A stretch of 55,632 bases of DNA from Bacilli bacterium (GTDB lineage Bacteria; Bacillota_I; Bacilli_A; RF39; UBA660). This document shows positions 15,643 to 25,511 of the stretch, in pieces (position 1 is the first letter of the stretch; every line of letters begins with the position of its first letter). Both the position numbers and the translations under genes were made by a program. The notes beneath the pieces are model-generated. The model was not told the DNA's origin and searched no databases. It saw nothing but the letters and a program-made list of their open reading frames with translations. The stretch is taken from positions 1 through 55,632 of the forward strand of contig JAEDJT010000005.1 of assembly GCA_016296185.1 (NCBI GenBank), written 5' to 3'.

Positions 15643-15670
15643 AAAAAAAAGTAGTAAATAATACTACTTT
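15643..15670 (-). terminator. Terminator of the 15664 gene
   Basis: AAAGTAGTA-ttatt-TACTACTTT followed by a T run on the minus strand, overlapping the stop codon. It separates uvrA and its follower from lgt. Confidence 0.82.
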
Positions 15671-16038
15671 AATTTTTTTAAGATATTAATTAATTCTTCA
15701 AACTTTTCAGGATACTTAGTAGCACCACTTTTATGATAATAATTATCAAATTCATCATACCAAGCAATTCTCCACATTGGGCTCATTGGAGCATGATCTT
15801 TAGTCTTATCTGGCCAATAATCAAACTCGTCTAAATTTTCATAATCCCAAATAAGAGATTGAATATTCTTATTCATTTCATCATCTATACTATATTCCCA
15901 AAGATCTCCATTAACATCTATAACCTTAGCTTCAAGATTGATAATAATATAATTCATATCCTTATATTCCATTTCTAATCTTTTTACAAAAGGTTTATCA
16001 GTGTTCATTTTTTTTATATCTAAAACTGCTTCTGTCAT
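15664..16038 (-). CDS. Unrecognised small soluble protein downstream of uvrA
   Basis: A 124-residue protein I do not recognise. No signal or membrane segment. It is rich in aromatic and acidic residues, with tryptophans in GDLWEYSID, SLIWDYENLDEFDYWPDKTKDHAPMSPMWRIAWYDEFDNYYHKSG. It lies 12 bases below uvrA, so it is cotranscribed with it and the unit ends at its terminator. The start at 16038 is favoured by GGAGTTGGTT. Cotranscription alone does not prove a repair role. Confidence 0.7.
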   Translation of the reverse strand: MTEAVLDIKKMNTDKPFVKRLEMEYKDMNYIIINLEAKVIDVNGDLWEYSIDDEMNKNIQSLIWDYENLDEFDYWPDKTKDHAPMSPMWRIAWYDEFDNYYHKSGATKYPEKFEELINILKKLK

Positions 16039-16050
16039 ATTAACCAACTC

Positions 16051-18855
16051 CTATAAATATTTCTTTAACCATTGACCAGTATAACTTTCAGAAACTTTAG
16101 ATATTTGTTCAGGAGTACCAGTTGCAACAATAGTACCTCCTCCATTACCACCTTCAGGCCCTAAATCAATTATATGATCAGCTACTTTAATAACATCTAA
16201 GTTATGTTCAATTACAACTACAGTATCACCATTATCAACAATACGTTGTAATATAACTAATAATTTTTTTATATCATGAATATGTAATCCAGTAGTAGGT
16301 TCATCTAATATAAATACACTTTTACCCGTTGCTTTCTTTTGTAATTCTTTAGCTAACTTAACTCTACCAGCTTCACCACCAGATAATGTTGGTGCTGATT
16401 GACCTAATTGAATATATGATAAACCTACATCCATCATTACTTGTAATTTATTTTTTACTTTAGGAATATTATCAAAGAATTCAATTGCTTCACTAACTCT
16501 CATATTTAATACATCACTAATAGTTTTATCTTTAAATTTAACATCCAATGTTTCTTTATTAAATCTAGTACCTTTACATACTTCACAAGGAACATATACA
16601 TCTGGTAAGAAATTCATTTCTATTTTCTTAACACCATCTCCCCAACAAGCTTCACAACGTCCGCCTTTAACATTGAAAGAGAACCTATTCTTACCATAAC
16701 CTCTCATCTTTGCTTCTTTCATATTAGCAAAAACATCTCTAATATCATCAAACACTCCAACATATGTAGCGGGATTACTTCTAGGAGTTCTACCAATAGG
16801 ATCTTGAGTAATATGAACAACCTTATCAATGTGTTCTAAACCTTTAACTTCTTTGCATTTACCTACAACAACTTTTGAGTTATAGACTTTTTTAGTTAAA
16901 GCATTAAATAAAATATCATTTACTAAAGTAGACTTACCACTACCAGAAACTCCAGTAACAACTACTAATTCACCTAATGGAAATTTAACATTAATATTTT
17001 TTAAGTTATGTTCAGTTGCACCTTTAACTTCAATAAAGTTACCATTACCTTTTCTTCTCTTCTTAGGAACTTCAATTTTTTCTTCGCCAATTAAATATTT
17101 TCCAGTTAAAGAATTTGGATTTTTCATAACTTCACTAGGAGTACCTGCAGCCATAATATAACCACCATCAGTACCAGCACCAGGACCAACATCAACTAAA
17201 TAATCTGCATTCATCATTGTATCAGTATCATGTTCTACAACAATTAATGTATTTCCTAAATCTCTCATTTCTTTCATTGATTGAATTAACTTTTCATTAT
17301 CTCTTTGATGTAATCCAATACTTGGTTCATCTAAAACATATAAAACACCACTCAATTTACTACCTATTTGTGTAGCTAATCTAATACGTTGTGCTTCACC
17401 ACCAGATAAAGTACCAGCTGCTCTGTCTAAAGTAATATATCCTAAGCCAACATTATTTAAAAATTCTAATCTATTACTAATTTCTTTTACTAATAATTCA
17501 CTTATTTGTTTATGTTCTTCACTAAGCTTTAAATTATTAATAAAATTATATAACTCAGCAATACTTAAAGCTGTCATATCATAAATATTCTTTTTATTAA
17601 TAAATACATTTAAAATTTCATTTTTTAATCTAGTACCATGACAAGAAGGACATTCTTGTTCAATCATAAATCCTTCTAGCCATTCTCTAATCCACCCAGA
17701 ACTAGTTTCAATATATCTTCTTTCAAAATTATTTATAATACCTTCATAAAAATCTGTTTTAGTTCTAGTATTTCCATTTCTAGAATAATAATTAAATTCT
17801 AATGGTTCAACTGATCCATATAAAATATAATCTAACTTTTTCTTAGGAATATCTTTAATAGGGCAATCTAAATCTATATCATAATGTCTAGCAACTGTTT
17901 CAACTTCAGTAAATACAACATTTTGATCTTCACTAATTCCTTTAATAGCACCATCTCTAATAGACTTAGTATCATCAGGAATTATTAAATCTATAGATAT
18001 TTTTTTCTTAACTCCTAAACCATTACATTCAGAACAAGCACCAAACGGTGAATTAAATGAGAACATTCTAGTTTCTAATCTTGGCATAGAATAATTACAA
18101 TGAATACAAGCATAGTTTTCACTCATAATTATTTCTTCTCCACCAATAACATTAAATAAAGCTAAACCATCTGATAACTTAGTAGCTTGTTCAATAGATT
18201 CAAAAATTCTACTTCTTTCTTCAGCTCTTACAACAACTCTATCAACAACTACTTCTATAAAATCTTTTTTATTTTTTTCTAGTTGAATATCTTCTGATAA
18301 ATCTTTAACTTCACCATTAATTCTAACTCTTGAATATCCTTTTTTTCTTAATTCTTCTAATAATGATTGATGAGCACCTTTTTCACCTCTACAAACCGGA
18401 GACATTATTTCAATTTTTGTACCTTCATCAAAATTCATTATTTTATTAGTCATTTCTTCAATACTTTGAGCTTTAATAGGTTCATGATGATTTGGACAAT
18501 GAGGAACACCAATACGTGCAAATAATAATCTTAAATAATCATATATTTCAGTAACTGTACCAACTGTACTTCTAGGATTATTATTAGTACTTTTTTGATC
18601 TATAGAAATACTAGGACTTAAACCTTCAATACTATCAACATCAGGTTTACTTGTTCCACCTAAAAATTGTCTAGCATAACTAGATAAACTTTCTACATAT
18701 CTTCTTTGACCTTCAGCATAAATTGTATCAAAAGCTAAACTACTTTTACCTGAACCAGAAACACCAGTCATAACAACTAATGAATTTTTAGGTATTTCTA
18801 AATCAACATTTTTTAAATTATTTTCTCTTGCACCTTTAACAATTATTTTGTCCAT
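16051..18855 (-). CDS. uvrA: Excinuclease ABC subunit UvrA
   Basis: A 934-residue damage-recognition ATPase of nucleotide excision repair. Two ABC-type nucleotide-binding domains with Walker A motifs GVSGSGKSSLAFDT (about 31-44) and GVSGSGKSTLVND (about 635-647), signature motifs LSGGEAQRIRLA and LSGGEAGRVKLAKEL, and zinc-binding CxxC pairs (CIHCNYS...CSEC; CEAC...CEVC). Length is normal. It works with UvrB, encoded at 23488-25446 in a different transcription unit. Confidence 0.99.
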   Translation of the reverse strand: MDKIIVKGARENNLKNVDLEIPKNSLVVMTGVSGSGKSSLAFDTIYAEGQRRYVESLSSYARQFLGGTSKPDVDSIEGLSPSISIDQKSTNNNPRSTVGTVTEIYDYLRLLFARIGVPHCPNHHEPIKAQSIEEMTNKIMNFDEGTKIEIMSPVCRGEKGAHQSLLEELRKKGYSRVRINGEVKDLSEDIQLEKNKKDFIEVVVDRVVVRAEERSRIFESIEQATKLSDGLALFNVIGGEEIIMSENYACIHCNYSMPRLETRMFSFNSPFGACSECNGLGVKKKISIDLIIPDDTKSIRDGAIKGISEDQNVVFTEVETVARHYDIDLDCPIKDIPKKKLDYILYGSVEPLEFNYYSRNGNTRTKTDFYEGIINNFERRYIETSSGWIREWLEGFMIEQECPSCHGTRLKNEILNVFINKKNIYDMTALSIAELYNFINNLKLSEEHKQISELLVKEISNRLEFLNNVGLGYITLDRAAGTLSGGEAQRIRLATQIGSKLSGVLYVLDEPSIGLHQRDNEKLIQSMKEMRDLGNTLIVVEHDTDTMMNADYLVDVGPGAGTDGGYIMAAGTPSEVMKNPNSLTGKYLIGEEKIEVPKKRRKGNGNFIEVKGATEHNLKNINVKFPLGELVVVTGVSGSGKSTLVNDILFNALTKKVYNSKVVVGKCKEVKGLEHIDKVVHITQDPIGRTPRSNPATYVGVFDDIRDVFANMKEAKMRGYGKNRFSFNVKGGRCEACWGDGVKKIEMNFLPDVYVPCEVCKGTRFNKETLDVKFKDKTISDVLNMRVSEAIEFFDNIPKVKNKLQVMMDVGLSYIQLGQSAPTLSGGEAGRVKLAKELQKKATGKSVFILDEPTTGLHIHDIKKLLVILQRIVDNGDTVVVIEHNLDVIKVADHIIDLGPEGGNGGGTIVATGTPEQISKVSESYTGQWLKKYL

Positions 18856-18937
18856 CTTTCTTCACCTTCCTTAAAGATAGTTCATTATTTATAAATCCTA
18901 TATCTCTACTACCATAATATCTTTCATAAATATCTTT

Positions 18938-19396
18938 TTAATCTAACTGATAATATAATAGAGCACAAATAATACTTACATTAGATTTATATTTATCTTT
19001 TATATATTCGATTTCATTTGGTAATAATTTAGAAGTTTTAATAATCTTCATAATTTGCCATTCATGTAATTTTTTTATAATTTCAAATACTTCATCTCTT
19101 GTTAAAAACTTCTTAATATATAAATGTCTTACAGAATACATATCATAATAACCTTCATAATCATCATCAAATTGTTTATAATCACCAAAACCATATACTT
19201 CAGCAATTACATAATTATCAACAGAATCAGCATCTACATATCTAAAAACATCAGATATAGATGTACATAAATGATAACCATTGCCCTCATTACCAAATTT
19301 TATTTCACCATCAACACTATATGTATTACCTGATTCAAAGGGAAAACCATATCTATTAGTCTTATCACTATTGAATGCTTTATACCCTTTAAACAT
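18938..19396 (-). CDS. DUF7666-like protein coupled to a radical SAM gene
   Basis: A 152-residue soluble protein. The N-terminal 100 residues resemble the DUF7666 pattern often seen in phage and mobile contexts: 'YKAFNSD...RYGFPFESGNTYSVDGEIKFGNEGNGYHLC', then a strand-rich stretch ending in VIAEVYGFGDY. The rest is helical. The GGAGG for its start is inside the last codons of the upstream radical SAM gene (DLRR-stop), four bases away, so translation of the two is coupled. The family has no proven function; a link to the radical SAM enzyme is inferred from coupling only. Confidence 0.65.
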   Translation of the reverse strand: MFKGYKAFNSDKTNRYGFPFESGNTYSVDGEIKFGNEGNGYHLCTSISDVFRYVDADSVDNYVIAEVYGFGDYKQFDDDYEGYYDMYSVRHLYIKKFLTRDEVFEIIKKLHEWQIMKIIKTSKLLPNEIEYIKDKYKSNVSIICALLYYQLD

Positions 19397-19400
19397 ATGG

Positions 19401-20204
19401 CTACCTCCTCAAATCATAAAAGTTACATCTTCTACACAATTCATGACATTTCTTATTATTTAAGAAACCATTTTTAATTGTTTGAAAAAGATCGCCATTT
19501 ATTATATCACTTAAATTATCTTTGTAAATATTACCAAGATTAATAATTCCATTACTATCTAAACAACAAGGAACAACAGTTCCATCAACCAAAACACCAA
19601 TATGAGTTCTACAACCCATACATGATCCAATTTCAGTATAATAATCATTATCTAAATTAGGCCATATAAATTCTTCTTCTACTTCAAAATAAATGTTATT
19701 AGCTAATTTCAATTCTTTTTGATCATCAATAATAACATTATATTTATTATTTAATTTATCAATAATAGAATCTCTATAAACACTATTAACCCATAATCTA
19801 TATTTAACATAAGTATTATTAGAAACTAATCTATCAACACTATCAAAAATATTATTTAAATAATCATCTAAAGATTTATTATATTTTTCATCGAAACTAT
19901 GCAATGAAAGATTAATTTGTCTAATATTAGAATTATTAGCTATTCTATCAATCAAATAACCATTACTAGTTATATTAACAAAATATCTTTTACTTGCTAA
20001 ATCAATTAATTCATTGATTTTAGGATGTAATAAAGGTTCTCCCATTACATGAAAATATAAATATTTTGTATAACCTTCTAATTTATCTAATAAATTATTA
20101 AAAGACTCTATATCTATAAATAATTTATCTCTTTTATTTCCGTTACAAAAACTACAATTTAAATTGCAGTTATTAGTTATTTCAACATATATTTTTTTAA
20201 ACAT
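19401..20204 (-). CDS. Radical SAM / SPASM-type protein
   Basis: A 267-residue enzyme with the radical SAM cluster motif C-NLN-C-SF-C near residues 12-19 (NNCNLNCSFCNG) and a C-terminal auxiliary cluster region: CMGC, VDGTVVPCCLDS, NLGNIYKDNLSDI, CHELCRRC. SPASM/twitch proteins modify peptides or proteins or act as sulfatase-maturase-like enzymes; the substrate cannot be read here. No small precursor peptide is obvious nearby. Start at 20204 follows AGGTGTTTTT; it has its own promoter and a translationally coupled DUF7666-like partner. Confidence 0.88.
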   Translation of the reverse strand: MFKKIYVEITNNCNLNCSFCNGNKRDKLFIDIESFNNLLDKLEGYTKYLYFHVMGEPLLHPKINELIDLASKRYFVNITSNGYLIDRIANNSNIRQINLSLHSFDEKYNKSLDDYLNNIFDSVDRLVSNNTYVKYRLWVNSVYRDSIIDKLNNKYNVIIDDQKELKLANNIYFEVEEEFIWPNLDNDYYTEIGSCMGCRTHIGVLVDGTVVPCCLDSNGIINLGNIYKDNLSDIINGDLFQTIKNGFLNNKKCHELCRRCNFYDLRR

Positions 20205-20220
20205 AAAAACACCTAGAAAC

Positions 20221-20248
20221 ATTATACCACACATTTGTTCGTTGTAAA
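20221..20248 (-). promoter_or_regulatory. Promoter of the radical SAM operon
   Basis: TTTACA (20243-20248), 16 bases, TATAAT (20221-20226), with TGTGG before the -10, on the minus strand. Confidence 0.75.
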
Positions 20249-20250
20249 TG

Positions 20251-20283
20251 TAAAAAAGAAAAAGAACTAAACGTTCTCTTTTT
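20251..20283 (-). terminator. Terminator of the 20267 gene
   Basis: A hairpin with AAAAAGAGAAC / GTTCTTTTT-type arms and a long T-rich tail on the minus strand, overlapping the stop codon. Confidence 0.6.
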
Positions 20284-20983
20284 CAGTTACTTCTTCAACT
20301 TTTTCTTTCTTTTCCACAACATAATTTGGATCTTTTAAATTACCTACACCGTCTATATTATCAGCCAATTCTTTTAATTTTTTTACAATATCATCACTAG
20401 ATTCTTCAGACATAAAATCAAAGAAATCCATTTCATCTCCAATAACACTTTCATAAGTATCATTTAAATCAATTTTAATTGCAGGAATAGTTATTTGATC
20501 TTTTCTCCAACCTAATGCTTTATTAAAACGATTAATAATACTGTTAACTTCGATACCAGTATATGCATTTTTTTCGTCAAACATAGCTCTAACACTCATA
20601 TCATTATTACCAGCTGCTTTTTCCATTTCGTCAACTTGAATCATTAGTTCTTTAATTGGTCTTAGTCCAAAAACACCAACTATTTGATCTTTATCATATT
20701 GTTCTAATTGTGAAGTATCATAATATCCACCTCTAAATATATGTCTACTAACTAAATCTTCACCAGATATCTCATTAAGATGTTCACCAGTATCAGCTTT
20801 TTTATAAGTTCCATCATCCATTAATAAAAAGAAAGATAAAAAATTATCAAGATAAGTATAAACAAATACATCATACAACATTTTATGATCAACTGCAGTT
20901 GTTAAAACAGCATTACTTTTTCTTACACAATAACCAGCATAAATATATTGAGCTGGGAAATTTTTTAATAAATTACCAAACAT
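20267..20983 (-). CDS. Unrecognised soluble protein
   Basis: A 238-residue protein not assigned to a family. No signal peptide or membrane span. It starts MFGNLLKNFPAQYIYAGYCVRKSNAVL, has mixed alpha/beta character to about residue 160, then an acidic stretch (ESVIGDEMDFFDFMSEESSDD) and a Lys/Glu-rich tail. It begins two bases below the SDR stop codon, so the two form an operon. Confidence 0.65.
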   Translation of the reverse strand: MFGNLLKNFPAQYIYAGYCVRKSNAVLTTAVDHKMLYDVFVYTYLDNFLSFFLLMDDGTYKKADTGEHLNEISGEDLVSRHIFRGGYYDTSQLEQYDKDQIVGVFGLRPIKELMIQVDEMEKAAGNNDMSVRAMFDEKNAYTGIEVNSIINRFNKALGWRKDQITIPAIKIDLNDTYESVIGDEMDFFDFMSEESSDDIVKKLKELADNIDGVGNLKDPNYVVEKKEKVEEVTEKENV

Positions 20984-20985
20984 AA

Positions 20986-21744
20986 TTACACACCTTTACT
21001 CTTTTTATCTTGCATAGTATAAACTATTTTTAATGAAAACTTATAACTTATAAATCTATTAAAGAATACAGCTAACTTAGTAACAAATCCTGGTATTATT
21101 ATTAACTTATTCTTTAAAGCTTTATCAACAGCATATTTAGCAACATAATCACTACTTAATGCTTTAACAGTGAATTCTCCACCAGCAACTTTATTGAAAT
21201 TAGTATCAACTGGTCCTGGACATAAACAACTTATATGTACATTCTTTTTAGCTTTTCTTAATTCTTCATAAATACCCATCGTCCATTTTGTTACATAATT
21301 CTTAGTAGCATAATAAGTATTTAACTTAGGTCCTGCAAAAAAACCAGCCATACTAGCAACATTTAAAATACGTCCACTATTTCTTTTAACCATATCTTGT
21401 AAAAATAACTTAGTTAAAATATGTAATGAATAAACATTTAAATCAAGCATTTTTAATTCTCTTCCTAAATCAGTTTCCCAAGAATTACCAAACAAACCAA
21501 AACCTGCATTATTAACAAGAAAATCTATTTTTTCATCCTTTAACATATCATATAGTTTAAAAGAATTATCTCTTACAGATAAATCCATAGGAATAATTTT
21601 AGTATTTGTTTCAATTTGTTTAGCTACTTCATTTAATTTTTTTTCATCTCTAGAAACTAAAATAACATCATATCCTAACTTGCCTAAATAAATAGCAATA
21701 TCCTTACCTATACCATTACTTGCACCAGTCACTAACGCTTTCAT
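20986..21744 (-). CDS. Short-chain dehydrogenase/reductase
   Basis: A 252-residue classical SDR. TGASNGIGKDIA at residues 6-17 is the cofactor-binding glycine motif; NNAGFG follows; catalytic residues are in NVASMAGF (Ser) and YYATK (Tyr-xxx-Lys). A basic Arg at VSRDEKK after the second strand favours NADP(H). The substrate is unknown. Cotranscribed with the following unknown protein. Confidence 0.9.
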   Translation of the reverse strand: MKALVTGASNGIGKDIAIYLGKLGYDVILVSRDEKKLNEVAKQIETNTKIIPMDLSVRDNSFKLYDMLKDEKIDFLVNNAGFGLFGNSWETDLGRELKMLDLNVYSLHILTKLFLQDMVKRNSGRILNVASMAGFFAGPKLNTYYATKNYVTKWTMGIYEELRKAKKNVHISCLCPGPVDTNFNKVAGGEFTVKALSSDYVAKYAVDKALKNKLIIIPGFVTKLAVFFNRFISYKFSLKIVYTMQDKKSKGV

Positions 21745-21769
21745 ATCATCACCTATTATTATTGTATCA

Positions 21770-21792
21770 CAAAAAAAGAGGATTAACCTCTT
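21770..21792 (-). terminator. Terminator of the pyrophosphatase gene
   Basis: AAGAGG-ttaat-CCTCTT followed by TTTTTTT on the minus strand, overlapping the stop codon. Confidence 0.8.
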
Positions 21793-23405
21793 CTTTCAAA
21801 ATATTCAAGTATAGGTGGAAGAACTTGCTTCTTACGAGATACAAATCCATCTATATAAATTCCTTGTTTAATATTTTCTAAGCCATAAATTTCTTCTAAT
21901 AATTTAGCCCCATCTTCATTATAGAACATATAAGAACCTTTTTTAACAGCATCTGTAACAAAGAATAATGCTAATTTATTATCAATCTTAGTTCTACTAT
22001 TTAATTCTTCAACTATTTCTTTTTCTAACCTAGCAACTTCTTCAAAATCTAAAGTTAATAATTGACCAATAGTGAAATTAACATCATTACAATTAAATGA
22101 TTTAATATCAGCATCTAACATTTCATCAACTGACATACCTTTAACTGAACTAGCTGCTTTTAACATCTTCATACCATATTCATTAATATCTACTCCAGCA
22201 ATTTCAGCTAATACTTTAGCAGTTTCTTTATCTCTATCAGTTGTTGTAGGAGATTGTAATAATAATGTATCAGATAAAATAGCTGATAACATTAAACCTG
22301 CCATATCTTTTGGAATTTCAACATTATTTTCTTGATATAAAATATAAATAATTGTACAAGTACAACCAACTGGCATACTTCTAAAATTAATAGGAATATT
22401 AGTACCTAAATCACTTAAATTATGATGATCTATTACTTCAATAATATTAGCTTCTTCTAAACCATCAACACTTTGTACAGGATTATTATGATCAACTAAG
22501 ATAACATTTAATTTATCAAAATTACTTGCATCAACTAATTGCATCATACCTAAACATTTATTTTGAACATCTACTATTGGATAGTTTGTATGTCCTAATT
22601 TACTACTAATAGCCAAGAAATCAGTTCTATAATCATAATTAGTAAATGTTACAGGATTAATATTAACATTAATCATACTTACGTAATTACATAATCTAAT
22701 CATATTAGAACATTTATAAGTTCCTAATGGAACGCTAATAACATTAACTTTATTTACTTTAGCAGCTTCCATTAAATCAGCAGGTAAAGTATTATTATTA
22801 ACTATAACTAGTAATTTAATCTTACTAGAAATAGCATAATCCATAATTTTAAATCTATCACCAACAATTAAAATATCATCTGTTTTTAATTTAACGCTAG
22901 TAAGGAATGTTTCACTCTTATAAGCAGCAGCTAATATATTACCTTCTATTTCTTCATCAAATCTTAAAATTTCTTTAGCATTTAAAGTTTTAAGAATATT
23001 ATTGTAACTAGTTTTTAATGTATATCCATTATCTTCAATTAAATATCTAGAAATACTTTTAACATTAACATAACCTTTTAATTTTTCTTCATCATCTACT
23101 AAAGGTAAACCAGTACATCCTAATTCAGTTAATTTCATATATGAAGTATAAATAGATTCTTTTTCATTAATCATAGCTGTTTTATTATATTTCATATTTC
23201 TAATTTGAACTTTAACATCATTCAAGAATGAAGGTTCAGGTACATTAAAATAATCTAAAACAAATTTAGTTTCTTTATTTAAAGATCCTAACACTCTTGG
23301 TTTTGCTTTAACTCCTAACTTATTTTTTAAATAAGCTAAACTAATACTTGAACAAACACTATCAGTATCAGGGATTTTATGTCCAAAAATAAAAACTGTT
23401 TCCAT
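21783..23405 (-). CDS. ppaC: CBS-domain manganese-dependent inorganic pyrophosphatase (family II)
   Basis: A 540-residue family II pyrophosphatase. The DHH catalytic half starts VFIFGHKIPDTDSVCSSISLAY; it is interrupted by a CBS domain (about 70-125), a DRTGG domain (about 130-240) and a second CBS domain (about 240-295); the metal motifs ILVDHNN and VIDHHNLSD follow, then a DHHA2 domain to the end. CBS-type enzymes are regulated by adenine nucleotides bound to the CBS pair. It hydrolyses pyrophosphate in the cytoplasm. Start at 23405 follows AGAGGTG. Monocistronic, with its own promoter and terminator. Confidence 0.95.
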   Translation of the reverse strand: METVFIFGHKIPDTDSVCSSISLAYLKNKLGVKAKPRVLGSLNKETKFVLDYFNVPEPSFLNDVKVQIRNMKYNKTAMINEKESIYTSYMKLTELGCTGLPLVDDEEKLKGYVNVKSISRYLIEDNGYTLKTSYNNILKTLNAKEILRFDEEIEGNILAAAYKSETFLTSVKLKTDDILIVGDRFKIMDYAISSKIKLLVIVNNNTLPADLMEAAKVNKVNVISVPLGTYKCSNMIRLCNYVSMINVNINPVTFTNYDYRTDFLAISSKLGHTNYPIVDVQNKCLGMMQLVDASNFDKLNVILVDHNNPVQSVDGLEEANIIEVIDHHNLSDLGTNIPINFRSMPVGCTCTIIYILYQENNVEIPKDMAGLMLSAILSDTLLLQSPTTTDRDKETAKVLAEIAGVDINEYGMKMLKAASSVKGMSVDEMLDADIKSFNCNDVNFTIGQLLTLDFEEVARLEKEIVEELNSRTKIDNKLALFFVTDAVKKGSYMFYNEDGAKLLEEIYGLENIKQGIYIDGFVSRKKQVLPPILEYFERRG

Positions 23406-23433
23406 ATAACACACCTCTTTTTACCAAGATATA

Positions 23434-23461
23434 AGTATAACATAACTAAAAAAGATTGCAA
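23434..23461 (-). promoter_or_regulatory. Promoter of ppaC
   Basis: TTGCAA (23456-23461), 16 bases, TATACT (23434-23439) on the minus strand. Confidence 0.65.
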
Positions 23462-23462
23462 C

Positions 23463-23488
23463 CAAAAAAAGATAGAAAATCTATCTTT
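23463..23488 (-). terminator. Terminator of uvrB
   Basis: AAAGATAGA-ttt-TCTATCTTT followed by TTTT on the minus strand, touching the uvrB stop. Confidence 0.82.
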
Positions 23489-25446
23489 TATTCACTTTTT
23501 AATTCAAATAGTATATCTCTTAATTCCATAGCTCTTTCAAAATCAAGATTCTTAGCAGCTTCCTTCATTTGATTTTCAATAGAAACAATAAGTTCAGCTT
23601 TTTCCTTTTTAGACATCTTAACTTGAACTTCACCTGTTTTATCATCAACATCAGGAGTATTACTAACAACTTGTCTAATATCTTTAATAACAGTATGAGG
23701 AACAATACCATGCTTAATATTATATTCTTCTTGAATCTTACGTCTTCTATTAGTTTCACTTATAGCTTCCTCCATAGAATCACTAATACTATCTCCATAC
23801 ATTATTACATGACCATTTTCATTACGAGCAGCTCTACCTATAGTTTGAATTAAACTTCTAGTACTACGTAAGAAACCTTGCTTATCAGCATCCATAATAC
23901 AAATTAAACTTACTTCAGGAATATCTAAACCTTCTCTTAGTAAATTAATACCTACTAATACATCATATTTACCCATTCTTAATTCTTGAATAATTTTTAA
24001 TCTATCTAAAGTTTTAACTTCACTATGAAGATATGCAACTTTTATTCCTAAATCTTTTAAATAATTTGTTAACTCTTCTGCCATACGAATTGTTAATGTC
24101 GTAATTAAAACTCTTTCACCTTTTTCTTTACGAATATTAATTTGTTCTAAAACATCATCAATTTGACCTTCAGAAGGTTTAACTTCAATAGTAGGGTCCA
24201 ATAAACCAGTAGGTCTAATGATTTGTTCAACACAATGTTGATTAACTTTTTCAAGCTCATAATCACCTGGAGTTGCAGATATATATATAGCTTGATTTAT
24301 CTTACTCTCAAATTCATCATATTTTAATGGTCTATTATCTAAAGCACTAGGTAATCTAAAACCATAATCTACTAAAGTTTGTTTTCTCATTCTATCTCCA
24401 TTATACATTCCTCTAACTTGAGGTAATGTAACATGAGATTCATCTACAACTAATAAAAAATCATCTGGAAAGAAATCTATTAAACAACATGGAGTTTCAC
24501 CTTCACCACGTAGAGCTAAATGTCTAGAATAGTTTTCTACTCCACTACAAAAACCAGTCTCTTTTAACATTTCTAAATCATAGTTTGTTCTTTCTCTTAA
24601 TCTTTGTTCTTCAATCAATTTATTATTAGCTTTTAATACTTCTAATCTTTCAGCTAATTCAGCTTCTATTCTTCTAATAGCTTCTTCCATTTTATCTGGA
24701 CTAGTAACAAAATGACTAGCAGGGAAAACACTAATAGTTTTCTTATTTTCAATAATTGCACCAGTTAAAGGATCAAAAGTACATATTCTATCAACTTCAT
24801 CACCAAATAATTCTATTCTAATACCATTACTTTTTTCATTAACAGGAATTATATCAATAGAATCTCCTCTAACTCTAAAAGTACCTCTATGAAAATCAAT
24901 ATCATTTCTTTCATATGTCATATCAACTAAACGATTAATAATATCATTTCTTCTAATATTATCTCCAACATTAACAATTAACATCATTTTTTCATATGAT
25001 TCTTTTTCACCAATACCATAAATACAAGATACAGAAGCAACAACAATAACATCTTTATTATTTATTAAAGCACTAGTAGCTCCATGTCTTAATTCATCTA
25101 TTTCATCATTAATAGAAGAATCCTTTTCAATATATGTATCACTTTGAGGAACATATGCTTCTGGTTGATAATAATCATAATAAGAAACAAAATACTCAAC
25201 ATGATTATTAGGAAATAATTCTTTAAATTCACTATATAATTGACCAGCAAGAGTTTTATTATGAGCTAATACTAAAGTAGGTTTATTAACTTCTTTAATA
25301 ACATTAGCAATAGTAAAAGTTTTACCAGTACCAGTAGCACCTAATAATACTTGTTCTTTTTTACCAGACTTAATACCTTCAACTAATTCTTTAATAGCTT
25401 CTGGTTGATCACCACTTGGTTCATATTTACTAACTAAATCAAACAT
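23488..25446 (-). CDS. uvrB: Excinuclease ABC subunit UvrB
   Basis: A 652-residue helicase-like repair protein. Walker A LLGATGTGKTFT (about 35-46), the beta-hairpin region YYDYYQPEAYVPQSDTYIEKD, DEXH-type VVDESHVTLPQ, helicase motifs LITTLTIRMAEEL and GLDIPEVSLICIMDADKQGFLRS, QTIGRAARN, and a C-terminal UVR domain (VSIENQMKEAAKNLDFERAMELRDILFEL) that contacts UvrC. Length is normal. Confidence 0.99.
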   Translation of the reverse strand: MFDLVSKYEPSGDQPEAIKELVEGIKSGKKEQVLLGATGTGKTFTIANVIKEVNKPTLVLAHNKTLAGQLYSEFKELFPNNHVEYFVSYYDYYQPEAYVPQSDTYIEKDSSINDEIDELRHGATSALINNKDVIVVASVSCIYGIGEKESYEKMMLIVNVGDNIRRNDIINRLVDMTYERNDIDFHRGTFRVRGDSIDIIPVNEKSNGIRIELFGDEVDRICTFDPLTGAIIENKKTISVFPASHFVTSPDKMEEAIRRIEAELAERLEVLKANNKLIEEQRLRERTNYDLEMLKETGFCSGVENYSRHLALRGEGETPCCLIDFFPDDFLLVVDESHVTLPQVRGMYNGDRMRKQTLVDYGFRLPSALDNRPLKYDEFESKINQAIYISATPGDYELEKVNQHCVEQIIRPTGLLDPTIEVKPSEGQIDDVLEQINIRKEKGERVLITTLTIRMAEELTNYLKDLGIKVAYLHSEVKTLDRLKIIQELRMGKYDVLVGINLLREGLDIPEVSLICIMDADKQGFLRSTRSLIQTIGRAARNENGHVIMYGDSISDSMEEAISETNRRRKIQEEYNIKHGIVPHTVIKDIRQVVSNTPDVDDKTGEVQVKMSKKEKAELIVSIENQMKEAAKNLDFERAMELRDILFELKSE

Positions 25447-25486
25447 ATAATTCCTCCTTAACTAACAATATAATACACCATAATAT

Positions 25487-25511
25487 AAAAAAAAGAATGA
25501 TAAATCATTCT
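25487..25511 (-). terminator. Terminator of the 25510 gene
   Basis: AGAATGA-ttta-TCATTCT plus a T run on the minus strand. Confidence 0.75.

Noticed and set aside
19401..20983. RiPP biosynthesis cluster around the radical SAM gene
   Set aside because: No leader-core precursor, RiPP recognition protein, protease or exporter is found beside it.
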